From: Podarcis raffonei
Lineage: Eukaryota > Chordata > Lepidosauria > Squamata > Lacertidae
Direction: 5' to 3'
NCBI RefSeq assembly: GCF_027172205.1
Contig: NC_070604.1
Location: 5,161,501 to 5,225,500 of the forward strand
Length of the DNA stretch: 64,000 bases
The notes beneath the pieces were generated by a model. The model did not search any database, was not told where the DNA came from, and saw only the letters and a program-made list of their open reading frames with translations. Of this stretch, positions 1 to 11,200 are shown piece by piece (the first letter of the stretch is position 1; each line of letters starts with the position of its first letter). The position numbers and the translations under genes are program-made.

Positions 1-200
1 GCTTTATAGCGGGAAGGTAAACGGCATTTCCGTGTGCGGCGCTGGTGCTGGCTCGCCAGCTGCAGCTTTGTCACGCTGGCCACGTGACCCGGAAGTGTCT
101 TCGGACGGCACCGGCTCACGGCCTCTAGAGCGAGATGAGCGTGCAATCCTTGAGTCGGACACGACTGACCTGTACGGGCAGGGGTACCTTTACCTAAAAA
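1..200 (+). repeat. Sauria-type SINE, 5'-truncated by the window edge
   Basis: This stretch holds the middle and tail of the same SINE that is complete at 27025-27382 on the other strand. Shared blocks include the segment around gggaaggtaaacggcattt and the tail ending in gggtacctttacct. Just before the tail is a gagtcggacacgactga block, which resembles the 3' end of Bov-B LINEs, the presumed source of its retroposition machinery. The tRNA-like head would lie upstream of base 1. Confidence 0.7.
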
Positions 201-254
201 ATTATAGAGTAGCCCACCTCTTTGTTTTGGACCTCTCCTTATTTTTCCTCCCAG

Positions 255-362
255 GGGGTGGAATGGAGAGTTGACTGTAGAAATCAACAGAGAAATCCAG
301 GATATTATTCTAGCTGTGATTAGACAGTTATATGCCTCTAATGGTTATGGGGTTGCTCGTGC
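255..362 (+). CDS. Possible internal coding exon of an unrecognised gene
   Basis: A good polypyrimidine tract ending in ctcccag lies just upstream, and a consensus donor gtaagt follows at 363. One frame is open across the 108 bases (35 codons plus split codons) and reads WNGELTVEINREIQDIILAV and onward, a normal amphipathic composition not resembling any repeat in the window. I do not recognise the protein. It could be the far end of a neighbouring gene; it could equally be a chance open frame, since two other frames contain stops. Confidence 0.27.
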
Positions 363-439
363 GTAAGTTGCCACCACTCCTGGGTAGGTGGCCTGGTTAA
401 ATCTTTCCTGGCTGGACAGCCCCTCACTTCGTGGCTGCT

Positions 440-829
440 CAGTCGCTGGCAGAATCCGACAGTGGGTGTTTCTTCAACCTTTTCCAACATAAAAGTTGTT
501 TGACGCCCAGTCTCCTCCTAGCCTCCCTGCGCGGAAGCCTTCTGCGCAGGGTGGGCGTGGGTAGCGGAAGACCTGTGCTCTCTCCGCTGGTGTCCAGTGA
601 AGAGTCTCTGAGCCTGCTCTCCGCTTCCCCCATTGGCCCCCCTCCATCCCTGGTGTCGCGCTGAATTTCTTCCCCAACAGGAGACCTGCCTCTCTCCCTA
701 CTTGGCCCCTCTCCAGCATCGTCGTGGAGCCTCTCCTCCTCCTCTCGTTCCGATTTCGACTTTTGCCCAAGGTAGCAGCAAAAAATGCAATTGTTCTGAG
801 GGTGTTGTTAGGGGACTAGGGTGATCTGG
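440..829 (+). promoter_or_regulatory. GC-rich stretch, possible promoter or 5' leader
   Basis: Bases about 475-760 are clearly richer in G+C and CpG than their surroundings and contain no repeat I recognise. A start codon with a good following donor lies just downstream (830-930). Together this fits a small TATA-less promoter and 5' untranslated leader, but there is no direct evidence of transcription. Confidence 0.25.
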
Positions 830-930
830 ATGTCGTCTCAGGATTCCTTCCAGCCCTGTGGAGTCAAAAGACGGGGGGGTCTGCAGAAGAGGCTGGCTAC
901 TGAAATGGTCAAACCGTTTCCTTTTGTTAG
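830..930 (+). CDS. Possible first coding exon of an unrecognised gene
   Basis: The frame starts at an ATG at 830 and runs 33 codons plus two bases to a consensus donor (gtaagt at 931). The peptide begins MSSQDSFQPCGVKRRGGLQK and is basic. No continuation exon was found: downstream comes an L2/CR1 LINE (1141-2186) and a MITE. The exon sits directly after the GC-rich stretch, which is the main support. I cannot assign a family. It may be unrelated to the candidate exon at 255-362. Confidence 0.28.
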
Positions 931-1140
931 GTAAGTAGCTGGGTCTGGCAAGCATCTTCTTTGCTATGTAAGCTAGGGGCAAAGTGTTGTCACTGAAACA
1001 AAGTAGTTGGAGACGCCTTAGGAAGGTGACAGCAGATGTGGCAAAAGAGAACACCTCTCCCCTCCCCTGGCTGGAGGTGACGTCACTGAGGGGTCATCTG
1101 TGGGCAAAAACACCACAAGTGACCTCACTCAAAGGATACC

Positions 1141-1141
1141 A

Positions 1142-1189
<48 letters not shown>

Positions 1190-2186
1190 TTATTTATACC
1201 CCGCCCATCTTGCAGGGTTTCCCCAGCCACTCTGGGCGGCTTCCAACAAAGTATTAAAATACAGTTGTCTGTTAAACATTAAAAGATTCCATAAAGAGGG
1301 CTGCCTTCAGATGTCTTCTAAAGTCTGGTAGTTGTTGTTCTCTTTGAAATCTGGTGGGAGGGCGTTCCACAGGGCAGGTGCCACTACCGAGAAGGCCCTC
1401 TGCCTGGTTCCCTGCAACTTGGCTTCTCGCAATGAGGGAACCGCCAGAAGGCCCTCGGTGCTGGACCTCAGTGTCCGGGCAGAACGATGGGGGTGGAGAC
1501 GCTCCTTCAGGTATACTGGGCTGAGGCCGTTTAAGGCTTTAAAGGTCAGCACCAACACTTTGAATTGTGTTCAGAAACGGACTGGGAGCCAGTGTAGGTC
1601 TTTCAAGACCAGTGTTATATGGTCTCGGCAGCCGCTCCCAGTTACCAGTCTAGCTGCCACATTCTGGATTAGTTGTAGTTTCGGGGTCACCTTCAAAGGT
1701 AGCCCAACGTAGAGCGCATTGCAGTAGTCCAAGCGGGAGATAACTAGAGCATGCACCCCAATGCGAGACAGTCCGCAGGCAGGTAGGGTCTCAGCCTGCA
1801 TACCAGATGGAGCTGGTAAACAAGTGTCCTGAACACAGAGTTGACCTGTGCCTCCATGGACAGCTGTGAGTCCAAAATGACTCCCAGGCTGCGCCCCTGG
1901 TCCTTCAGGGGCACAGTTAACCCATTCAGGACCAGGGAGTCCTCCACACCCGCCCACCTCCTGTCCCCCCAAAACAGTACTTCTGTCTTGTCTGGATTCA
2001 ACCTCAATCTGTTAGCTGCCATCAATCCTCCAACCGCCTCCAGGCACTCACACAGGACCGTCACTGCCTTCACTGGTTCTGATTTGAAAGAGAGGTAGAG
2101 CTGGGTATCATCCGCATATTGATGAACACCCAACTCAAACCCCTTGATGATCTCTCCCAGCGCCTGCATGTAGATGTTAAAAATAT
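1141..2186 (-). mobile_element. L2/CR1-type LINE, 3' part (RT C-terminal region)
   Basis: The 3' end is the (AAT)n tract at 1142-1190, followed inward by the cccgcccatctt...ctctgggcggct end module found in five other copies here. The reverse strand encodes the end of a reverse transcriptase, including [12 protein letters not shown] (YADD catalytic motif) near 2100 and [16 protein letters not shown] near 1700. Frames are interrupted, so it is a dead 5'-truncated copy. The truncation point coincides with the MITE at 2188. L2 versus CR1-L3 clade was not resolved. Confidence 0.85.
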
Positions 2187-2187
2187 A

Positions 2188-2531
2188 CCGTATTTTTCGC
2201 CCCATAGGACGCACTTTTCCCCCTCCAAAAATGAAGGGGAAATGTGTGTGCGTCCTATGGGGTGAATGCACGCTTTCGCTGAAGCCTGGAGAGCGAGAGG
2301 CATCGGTGCGCACCGACCCCTCTCGCTCTCCAGGCTTCAGGAAGCTATCCACAAGCCTTGCAAGCCCGGAGGGAGGTCTCCGGAGGGCTCTCTGTGCTTT
2401 GGGCGGGTGTCCGCAAGGCTTGGGGCGGCAGCCGCGGCTGGGGGGGAATAAAAATTTTTAATTCATTTACTGCCCCCCAAAAACGAGGTGCGTCCTATGG
2501 GCCGGTGCGCCCTATAGGACGAAAAATACGG
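2188..2531. mobile_element. MITE with CCGTATTTTTCG ends and TA target
   Basis: Inverted ends read ccgtatttttcgccccatag and, at the other side, its complement ending in gaaaaatacgg. TA dinucleotides flank both sides (2186-2187, 2532-2533), as in Tc1/mariner-type targets. The interior has a second inverted pair around the 'gcgtcctatgg' motif and no transposase. The same family occurs at 9216, 13667 and 29166. Confidence 0.75.
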
Positions 2532-2533
2532 TA

Positions 2534-3850
2534 ATCTGAAATCCCTGAAACCTCACTGCTTGGAGACTGAGGAGTGTACAGCAGTTTATCTGGTCACTTC
2601 AAATGGCCTGGTTGTTGAACATCCATCCTGGTCTGTTTGCACAAAGTTTGTGGACAAGTTAGATCAGCTGACCCTCTTGATTTCACCACTTACGCACTTG
2701 CAAACATCATTGGTAATGAACAGAGATGAGGTGAGAAATCAGATCTGGACTAAACAAATGCAACAAATAAAATAAAATTGTGCTTAAATAGAACATCCCC
2801 ATTAGTAGTTTATGTAGCCTGTACCTCACTTGCCCCTTTTCTCTAGTTGCCTCCGATCCCCTACGAAAAGGAAAATATCCTTACCTTGGGGAACTGGGAG
2901 GTGGACAGGCCCACTTGCCAAATACATCACTTCTCACATCAAAACCCTCTCTTTCTCACGCTTTAAAAAAAACGGGCGATGGTACTAAATGGTACCTGCA
3001 GAGACAATTCTGTTCTTTCAGTAAGACACCTCTGATTGTCAGTAATATGGAGAAGGTAGAAGGAGCAAAGTGGGGTTAATTTATTTTAACTCTTAAAACT
3101 TGAATTTTACTGGATTTTGATTCAAATTTGCTAGGGCCACTTGGGTACCAATGATATTGAGTTAGTCCTGATCTGGTGAATCTCGGGTCTGAAACTTGGG
3201 CAGTATGAATTTAACTAAACAACTTAAGAAACAAAAAAGTTCAGCCATTAGTAACTTAAAAACCTGCTTCATTTTTGAAGGAATAAAAATGTTAATATAA
3301 ATAATGAATTTTAAATTAAACACCCATATAATAACAAAGTTGTTTCACTTAATATAAAACATTATTTGCGTTAGACAGAATGATGAACTTCCTTCCTTAT
3401 AAAAAGGGGATTGTTTGCCCAGCTTTATTCTTTTGACTATATTCTATAAAACATTATTTGCAGTAGACACATACCACAGAATGATGAACTTTAATCCCTA
3501 TAAAAATATAATTGTTTACCCACCCTTATACTGCTGGGGGTTATAATCCCATACACACTTCGCAGGAGTAGGCCCCAGCACATTGAACTAAATGGGGCTT
3601 ATTTCTGAGTAGATATGTATAAGATTGTTCTGGAGAACACAAATAAGGCATTTAAAGCAAAATAAGGCAGTCACATTTATCAAAATGAGCATTTATTATG
3701 GCAAAATATTGTTGGCATCTCTCTTAGTAGAATTTTTTAAATTTAAAAATCTGTTTTATCTGTGGAAAAATACACTTGTGGGTTGTATTTCCTTCTTTAT
3801 TTGATTTCTCATTCACCCTTCACCGCAAGGTCACAGGATGGCTTAGAACA
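2534..3850. other. Intergenic stretch with no recognised feature
   Basis: AT-rich single-copy-looking DNA. An open frame of 71 codons at 2560-2775 lacks splice sites or similarity I recognise and was not accepted as a gene. Two short similar blocks (near 3355 and 3445, 'aaaacattatttgc') suggest an old local duplication of about 90 bases. Confidence 0.5.
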
Positions 3851-3852
3851 AT

Positions 3853-3960
3853 ATACCATATTTTTCCGTGTATAACATGCCCCAGTGTATAAGACGACCC
3901 CTATTTTTTGGGACCACAAAAAGGAGGGGGAGATTGCCCACGGTTGTTGTGCTCTTTTGG
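3853..3960. mobile_element. Fragment of the CCGTATTTT MITE family
   Basis: The block beginning at about 3853 (ccatatttttccgtgtataa, then 'gtgtataagacgacccct') matches the end of the MITE at 29166-29550. The opposite end was not found nearby, so this is a one-ended remnant. Confidence 0.5.
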
Positions 3961-4522
3961 GAGGGGGTCACCGCCTGTCCACCAATACAAATCTCACACG
4001 TCACCGTGGTCACCAATTGTATGCACACTCGCAACAAAATGCCCACCCCCTGCTCCTGCTTTTCTCAACATTCATTGAAATGCCAATATTCAGTGGCAGA
4101 GCATATACTATCACCACTCCGGGATGGGGCACAGAGGGATCCCGCTGCAGTTTGCCTCACAACTTGGTGTGGGGGCGCACTTGCATGCCACAGTCCAGCC
4201 AGGGAGAGGGGCGCTGTCTCCAACTCTCCTCCTCCTCTCCGCCACTGAGTCAGGCCTGACCCAGGAGCAGAGCTGCGGCTGGACACAAGGAAGCTGCCTA
4301 GGCAGGTTCCTCGCACGCTGCAGTCCAGGAGAGAGGGAGGCAGCGTTGCTGCCCACTCTCCTCTTTCTGCCCCCCCTACACCACTGCCAATATTTCTGTT
4401 CCTCCTCGCCTCCCCTTTCCCTTGGTTTGCTTAAAAAGGGAATCCCCTCTTTCTTTCTCCCAGTTCTTACCCTCCTTCCCATTCCCCAGCCCTGCTTCTT
4501 CCTTTCTCCACTTTCTCTAGCC

Positions 4523-5820
4523 CAGGGGTCATCAAACTACGGCCCGTGGGCCAGATCCAGCCCACCAGGGTCCTGAACCCGCCCTGCCCGGCAATTGCAG
4601 AACCCTCCTTCCCATTGCCCACAGCCAACGCGAGCTTCCTTCCCTCCATCCCTCCGAACCCCTATGTGATGGCCTGGGACTTGGGCTCAGACTCGGAACC
4701 GGAGGAGTCTTGGTCTGCACCGGAGCCTCTGCCTCAGGCGGCATCTGAACCGAGTGTGGGGCCTGATCCTGAAGATTCCCAGTCTGCACAGGTTCCCCTG
4801 CAACAAGCACCAGCTGGGCCGAGTCAGGGGCCTGAGCCTGCCCTGGCTCCAGATGCAGGGATTACCTTGTTGCCGTCTGGGCATTCAAGTACAGCTGCTC
4901 CACTACCAGTTGGGCCAGGAGAAGCTGAGGCAGCCTCTGGGTCTACCCACTGACATCTCCTGAGCTGCAGAGACTCAGGTCTGAGAGAAGGAGAGACCTG
5001 AGTACTCGCAGGAGGAGACAGGGAGGTGTGTCACCGGGGGATCAGGACCAGCCGTTACCCCGACAGAGATAAAAGACTGTCAGGCCCGCCCCAGGTTGCG
5101 GGAGCAACACTGCTGCTTGCTGGAACCTGCCTGAGACCCGGTGCCCGACCTAGCCTGGTTTCCTGCTTTGAGACTTGCCTTGGCCCTGTTGGACTGACTC
5201 CTCACAGAATCCTTGGATCCGGGACCAGACCTGGACCGCGTTGCTTGGGTTAACCCCCGGGCCAGCATACCTTTCTCCTGCAAGCGGGTGGGTCCAATCC
5301 CTTCCAGCTTCTCCTCAGACCACACTCTCCAGCCCCATCCCACTCGGCCGCCCATCAATCCCATCACGATCCCAGGCACACGGGCATGCCGGGGTGGGGG
5401 GTGTGTGCATGTATGTGAGAGAGTGAGATGTTGCCGGTGTTAGTGACAGCTCCCTCAAACTGCTGGGAAGGGACCACCGGTTCGGCGGTGACTGCAATCC
5501 CACCTAGCTTCTCCTTCTCCACACATGCACCTCCTCCTCAGTTGCTGGGCGAAGCGGGTCTGAAGGGGGAGGGACCGACCCATATCCCAGTCGGGCCTGG
5601 AGCCAAGCCCGGAGGAGCCGTCACCATCACTGAGAAAGGCTTGTGGAAATGTGGGCATAGCGCAAAGGCGCAGCAGCCGTCACCAGCGCCACAGCTGGAC
5701 CCAGGGTGCCGGGTCTCTCGCTGGAGGGCACTGAGGGAGGAGCAGCCAGATGTTGCCACTGCTGCCCAGAGCCTGAGGTGGCGCCTCTTTCCTTTCCTCC
5801 CTCTTACTTGGTCGCCCCCC

Positions 5821-5853
<33 letters not shown>

Positions 5854-6066
5854 AATATATTCCCCCCAATGACATACTTACAAGTTCATGTTGATTAAAA
5901 AATCGTTCTTCATTGTATTTTATTGTTTTTCCTGTTTTTTGTGCACTACAAATAAAATATGTGCAGTGTGCATAGGAAATCGTTCATATTTCCCCCCCCC
6001 CAACTATAGTCCGGCCCCCAACAGTGTCTGAGGGACAGTGAACTGGCCTCCTGTTTGAGGACCCCG
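4523..6066. mobile_element. hAT-type DNA transposon carrying an inserted repeat
   Basis: The left end reads caggggtcatcaaactacgg and the right end is its imperfect complement, ending tttgaggaccccg. Both sides carry the 8-bp duplication ctctagcc (4515-4522 and 6067-6074), the size typical of hAT elements. No transposase frame is visible. The interior holds the LTR-like repeat at about 4662-5270 and a CT/CA microsatellite at 5820-5852. Confidence 0.75.
4662..5270 (+). repeat. LTR-like dispersed repeat (fossil), copy 1
   Basis: This roughly 0.6-kb unit recurs in inverted orientation at 60508-61141. Both begin with a gtgatggcctgggac block and end near gggccagca or its equivalent, giving TG...CA-like ends, and copy 1 has a TATA-like gataaaag. 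That suggests a solo long terminal repeat, but class is unproven. It is an old, degraded insertion inside the hAT element. Confidence 0.45.
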
Positions 6067-6083
6067 CTCTAGCCCTTTCTCTC

Positions 6084-6345
6084 TTGAGAGCCAGTGTGGT
6101 GTAGTGGTTAAGAGCGGTAGTCTCATAATCTGGGGAACCGGGTTCGCGTCTCCGCTCCTCCACATGCAGCTGCTGGGTGACCTTGGGCCAGTCACACTTC
6201 TTTGAAGTCTCTCAGCCCCACTCACCTCACAGAGTGTTTGTTGTGGGGGAGGAAGGGAAAGGAGAATGTTAGCCGCTTTGAGACTCCTGAAGCGGAGTGA
6301 AAGGCGGGATATCAAATCCAAACTCTTCTTCTTCTTCTTCTTCTC
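6084..6345 (+). repeat. tRNA-derived SINE with (CTT)n tail
   Basis: The head has box A-like tggtgtagtggttaagag and box B-like gggttcgcgtctcc, showing a tRNA-derived polymerase III promoter. The body (tccacatgcagctgctgggt, cagagtgtttgttgtggggg) and the tail 'gggatatcaaatccaaactc' plus (CTT)n recur at 19270, 23285 and, inverted, 23577. Confidence 0.8.
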
Positions 6346-6367
6346 TCCCCAAACATAAGAACACCAA

Positions 6368-7065
6368 ACTGTGCTAATAGTAATAATAATGATAATGATA
6401 ATTCTTTATACCAAGCCCATCTTGGGTTGCCCCAGCTACTCTGGGCGGCATGCAACACATAAAAAGATCAAACATTAATAGTAGCAATCTGATCCAATAT
6501 AAAGGATCACAATAACTTCAAAATAAACAACTTATATCAAACAAAGCAACATTAAACAATCCATCAGAATCTAATAGTAAACAGTAAAATTAAACACCAG
6601 CAAATAATAATAAAACAGTTTACACTTATCAACCACAATAAAGAATTACCAATCTATAATCAATAAAAATAACAGCAAATCACAATGCATAAAATACCAC
6701 AAAGCATACAAAACCATGTAAAAGGATCAAACTGAGAAACAAGGACAGGCAAATTATAAAACAATTACAACTTATCTTTTCTCAGCTGCTGCTGCGGCTG
6801 CTGTTCTGAAACTCATGGTCTGGGAAAGGCTCCCAGGCCAAGGCAGGTGGAAACACCATTGCATGATGAAGAACAGAAAGTCTCTCTCCCCGCACAGTTC
6901 TTCCTCTGTAGCAGCAGTAGTAGTAATAATAGTCTCCTGGATGTGGATATTTGAGAAAAGAAATGAAAAAGTGCTGGTACTGCGTACCGTTGAGTACTGT
7001 CTGAAAAAAAAAACACACTGGTCCTGGGCACCTATTATCTATATCTAGATATCTGTAGCTGTTTC
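6368..7065 (-). mobile_element. LINE 3' end (L2/CR1-like), split by an LTR
   Basis: A (AAT/GAT)n tract followed by tttataccaagcccatcttg and 'ctctgggcggca' marks the 3' end of an inverted LINE related to the other (AAT)n-tailed copies. What seems to be its continuation, with the 'cagagaaggccctctcctgg' block, resumes after the LTR at about 7411-7625. Strongly degraded; the stretch 6780-7060 is not assigned. Confidence 0.5.
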
Positions 7066-7405
7066 TGTTAGGTTGTGGGCGAACATATCAGACGACACAG
7101 CGATTCTTCCAAAGCAGCTCTTTATTTGTAAGCTGGAACAGAACTGAACTGAGGAGCTCAGCCAGCCTGCTTATATAGAGCTCCACTAGAATGCAACAGT
7201 AACCATTTTCTGTAACTAGCCAATCACTGAACGTCATTTTCGATCCTTCATTTGCATACAAACTATCCAATCACTGAACGTCACTTTCGATCCTTCATTT
7301 GCATACAAACTATCCAATCACTGAACGTCACTTTCGATCCTTCATTTGCGTAACTATCTACAGTATCCCCCTGCTGGCCCAGGGTGAGAACTTCAGTACA
7401 TAACA
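7066..7405 (-). mobile_element. Solo LTR (fossil), unassigned family
   Basis: The unit has TG...CA ends (reverse strand tgttatgtactgaag ... ctaaca), a tatataagcagg TATA-like box and an aataaa polyadenylation signal in the expected order, and 5-bp flanks gtttc/gtctc. No internal coding part is present, so it is a solo LTR. Its U3 part contains three tandem copies (7200-7355) of a roughly 56-bp unit. A related inverted pair lies at 18655-19108. Confidence 0.7.
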
Positions 7406-7410
7406 GTCTC

Positions 7411-7625
7411 ATCTATAAAACCATTACAGTTCCACAATTTAGGGGCTGCCACAGAGAAGGCCCTCTCCTGGAGTGCCATTACCCACTGAAGGGTGGTTAC
7501 CTTAATACCTGAGAAGGCTACTAGGGATAGATGGAGTCTTGCAGATATTTGGGGCCTAAGGCACCTGAGGCTTTAAACCACCTTAAGTTGGACCCAGAAA
7601 CAATTCTGGCAACCAAATTGGGAAA
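7411..7625 (-). mobile_element. Continuation of the LINE interrupted by the LTR
   Basis: The sequence after the LTR contains the inverted C-terminal block of (AAT)n-tailed LINEs (ggggctgccacagagaaggc, then 'ctgaggctttaaacc'), in the same orientation as 6368-7065. It is short and degraded. Confidence 0.5.
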
Positions 7626-8002
7626 TACCATGCAGAGTCTATTTGAACTTTGTACTACAAATCATTTCCGACAGATTATAGTCTCAGTTGCTGTTTTTAT
7701 ACCTTTTAAACAATATGCGGGGGGGGGGGAGCAGTTAGAAATAATAATAAAAAGTGTTCTGAAGCCATATAAGTGTGAGTCATAATTTCATGACATTTCC
7801 ATCCTTGCCACGACTTAGTGCTACTTTGGTTACAAGCCTATATATCCCACAGAATATTTTTTTTTTTTTTGGAAGAGCAGCATATAAAAATAACAATAAT
7901 TGTAAAGTCTGAGACAGGAGACTTTTGTGAAGTCCTCCTTTCAGTGAGCTTGACATGGGCAAGGGCAAGTTTTTGCCATGTCATTCTGTTGTAACCCAAA
8001 GG

Positions 8003-8092
8003 AATATAAACATTGAGCCTCTCTCTCTCATTATCACTCGTCTGCAGACTGCTGCAAGGCTGGCCAACACAGATCCATCTTCCTTCACAACC
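8003..8092 (+). promoter_or_regulatory. RHAG proximal promoter/leader with inverted GATA motif
   Basis: Directly upstream of the RHAG start are a TATA-like aatataaac (8003-8011), a CT run and an inverted GATA site (TTATC, 8031-8035) about 60 bases before the ATG. Human RHAG is erythroid and GATA-1 dependent, so the site is plausible, but one five-base match carries little weight. Confidence 0.3.
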
Positions 8093-8201
8093 ATGAGGAT
8101 CAAATTCCCCATACTTGCCATTTTCTTGGAGGTGGTCATTATAAGTTTATTTGGAGTATTTGTAAAATATGACACAGTGGACAGGAGACAAGTATACCCA
8201 C
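8093..8201 (+). CDS. RHAG: RHAG exon 1 (residues 1-36 plus one base)
   Basis: It encodes the N-terminal start and first membrane helix ([20 protein letters not shown]) and the short first extracellular loop. The ATG is the one matching the conserved MR.xFP start of RhAG. Donor gtgagt follows at 8202; the split codon joins exon 2 to give YPLFQDVH, as in human. Confidence 0.93.
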
Positions 8202-11200
8202 GTGAGTGTTTTCTATTTCTTACCTTTGTATACTGCCCGTCTCATCAAGTTCTTGAAGAAGCCTGCTTTGTTGGTTCGTAAACTTGCTTTCTGGTACAGC
8301 GAGGTGCTATTTGCATTGCTGCACCATGGTGCACAAGTACAGACTCATCTGCTAACTTTGTAGAGCTTCTTGGTTTGTCTCCTGGTTGTATGCCTTAAAC
8401 TAGTAGCATATCAAATGGCCGTAAAGGTGCTGAAGGCTCTCTCTCACTTCTGCCGCACGTTGTTTCCAGAAAGCAGACTTTTGTGGTGATAATGTGAGAC
8501 TCCTGTTCCTGCTGCACCCATCAAAGTTGTCATTTAAAGTTTTGTTTCTGTCCATCTAACTGCTTTGCAGAATTTGGGGATTCAAAGTGTCTTAGGCCTT
8601 GTGCATCTGAAATCTTCTGGCTTCGGAGACGACACAGAGGATTCTCATTTACCATTTTGAACTCCTATCTCGTTTTCCTGCCTGCTCTCACACCCCAAGG
8701 GCTGAATGCTCGATTAAAACAGCCAGGCAATATAGGAATGACTATCTTCTAACCCTTTGGCTTGAGCACTTTTCCTCCTGAAACTACGGAGTCACTGGGT
8801 TTGGGGGCTTTAACTGATGCTGAAAGAAACTTACTGTCCCTTAGCCACACATAGCTTTTGTCATGTTACTGCAGTTCATCATGCAGCCTTTAAATAGGAT
8901 TCAGTAGATATGCATTCAACTGAGTTAATTTTAAGGATGGTCTGTCCCATAAACAATTAAACCAGGATTAATTTGCTAAAGTGTCTGTTTATTTAAGGTG
9001 GCATAAAATAAGTGTTATTACAAAGGTACCAAGTACTCATGTAGCGCTCAGCCATTTCACAAGTTATAATATGTAAACTTGTTTAATTAATTAATTACAA
9101 TTAATCAATTCCTCAGCTCTGTTTGAAAAGTTTTGGAGACCACATACCCTTACGTAAGGTCACAAACAGCCGTGGAAGGATCAGGTCCCCCACTCCCATC
9201 CTCAAAAAGAAAATACCGTATTTTTCACTCTATAAGACGCACCAGACCACAAGACGCACCTAGTTTTTGGAGGAGGAAAACAAGAAAAAAAATATTCTGA
9301 ATCTCAGAAGCCAGAACAGCAAGAGAGATCGCTGCACAGTGAAAGCAGCAATCCCTCTTGCTGTTCTGGCTTCTGGGATAGCTGCGTAGCCTGCATTCGC
9401 TCCATAAGATGCACACACATTTCCCCTTACTTTTTAGGAAGGAAAAAGTGAGTCTTATAGAGCAAAAAATACAGTAGGTGGAATTTTAAACATATCAACG
9501 CAACTGTTATTTTTAAATATATATCTGTTAATTCTTTTTATAAAATATATTGCAATATATTCCCAGAAATATGCACCTTGTTACACTCCTGAGTTTGGGG
9601 ATTTATTTTCCATATTTGAGAATATTCTACCCATGTGCCTGTTGCTTGTTGAGGACCCCATAACCACCCTCAGATAAAGACACAATTCACACAAAATTTT
9701 TGTTAAAGGTTTTGGGGATAATTTTTGGCCACAACTTTATTGATTACAGCATGTGAGTGGTTGCTTAGGCATTGCTCCACAACTATCTGTTCCAGCCTAG
9801 AGGTAGGAACAAAACTGACATCCGCAAGCCTGCGAAAGTCAGTAAGGGAAAACAATTTTGGGGAGAGCATAGAGCCGGGCGCCAGGCTCTCACCTCTCCC
9901 CAAATGCTCCCAGGGGCTCTTGCGTGGCCCTAGCCCCTTGACAGGTGTTTGGACAAGAGCATGGAGAGCCCCTGGATTCCTTTAACGGAATACCCTTGCA
10001 GCAGCAGCATTGGGGGGTGGGCTGGCACAGCCAACTGTACCCCCTCCACCAATGTCTAACCGCAACCTTACAAGTTGTGATGATTTGCTACGCAGTAGGC
10101 AAAAACCAAATGGGACCAGCCAATCAGCCAAATGGCAAAATTCCTACCAGGCCCCTGCCCCCAAGGCAGATGACCCCATGATACGCATAGCAAGGTCAAT
10201 GCGAACAGCCCTAAATATGGAAGGGTGGGCGGGTGATCCAATGTGCGCAGCGAAAAGAGGGAGCTCAACGATGCGTGCAGGGAATAAATAGCTCCTCATC
10301 AGTCAATCATAAAATTGCTACACCAAATTCTCTCCAACGACTGAGGGGTTCCCAATCAGAATCGTAGCCATCTATACTAACCCGCCAAGCAACAGAGGGG
10401 TGTCTTGGTTGCCCCTACCGCAACACGTGCTCTCCAGGAAGGAGAACCTGCTTTCTCAGAAATGATTGACTGCACTTGTTTTAAAAATATGCTCTGTGGG
10501 AAAAGAGAGGGTTCTTCATGGTGGCCATTATTAGCTTTCAATTTGTGCAACCCATCATAGGCCCAACACATTGTCTTCCTTTTCCTTCCAGTCTTTCAGG
10601 ATGTTCATGTGATGATATTTGTTGGGTTTGGTTTCCTGATGACTTTCCTGAAGAAATACGGCTTTAGCAGTGTTGGCATAAACTTCCTCGTTGCAGCCTT
10701 GGGTCTCCAGTGGGGCATCCTGCTGCAAGGATTCTGGCATATGCACTCAAATGAAATCCACATCAACATTGGCAGGTAAGGGGGGGTATCCTGAGAAGCC
10801 CCTGTCACTTAACAGACACCCCTGTCACTGGAAAGCCCACAGGAATTCATAAAAGAGTCCCGTGGCTCCTTAAAGGCTGAAAATAGGATTGTGCTGCGAG
10901 CTTTTGCAAACTCGAAAACTAAAGCTCACTTCATCCGATCAGGTGTCCATGCTTAAACCAATGCTGTCTCCCACGTCAACTTGCCCAAACATTAAACATT
11001 AGAAGCCTGTCCCTGTCCCATCACAGAAAAGGCATGCCGGGGGAAAGGAGAAGGTGAGCCCCCCAAAAAAACACTGTTGCTGCTTACTCTTATCTTTTGG
11101 GCATGAAGCAAAACTGGAGAATAAAAAATGCAAAAACAAAAACATTCTCCCATTCTCCTGTTTGTTTAATATCCCTCTGATATTGTATAGGGCATTCTGG

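Noticed and set aside
4546-4953. Proline/glutamate-rich 135-codon frame as a gene
   Set aside because: It lies in a dispersed LTR-like repeat with a diverged, inverted second copy at 60840-61142; no splice or promoter context specific to a gene.
6090-6160. tRNA gene
   Set aside because: Only promoter-box similarity; it is the head of a SINE present in several copies.
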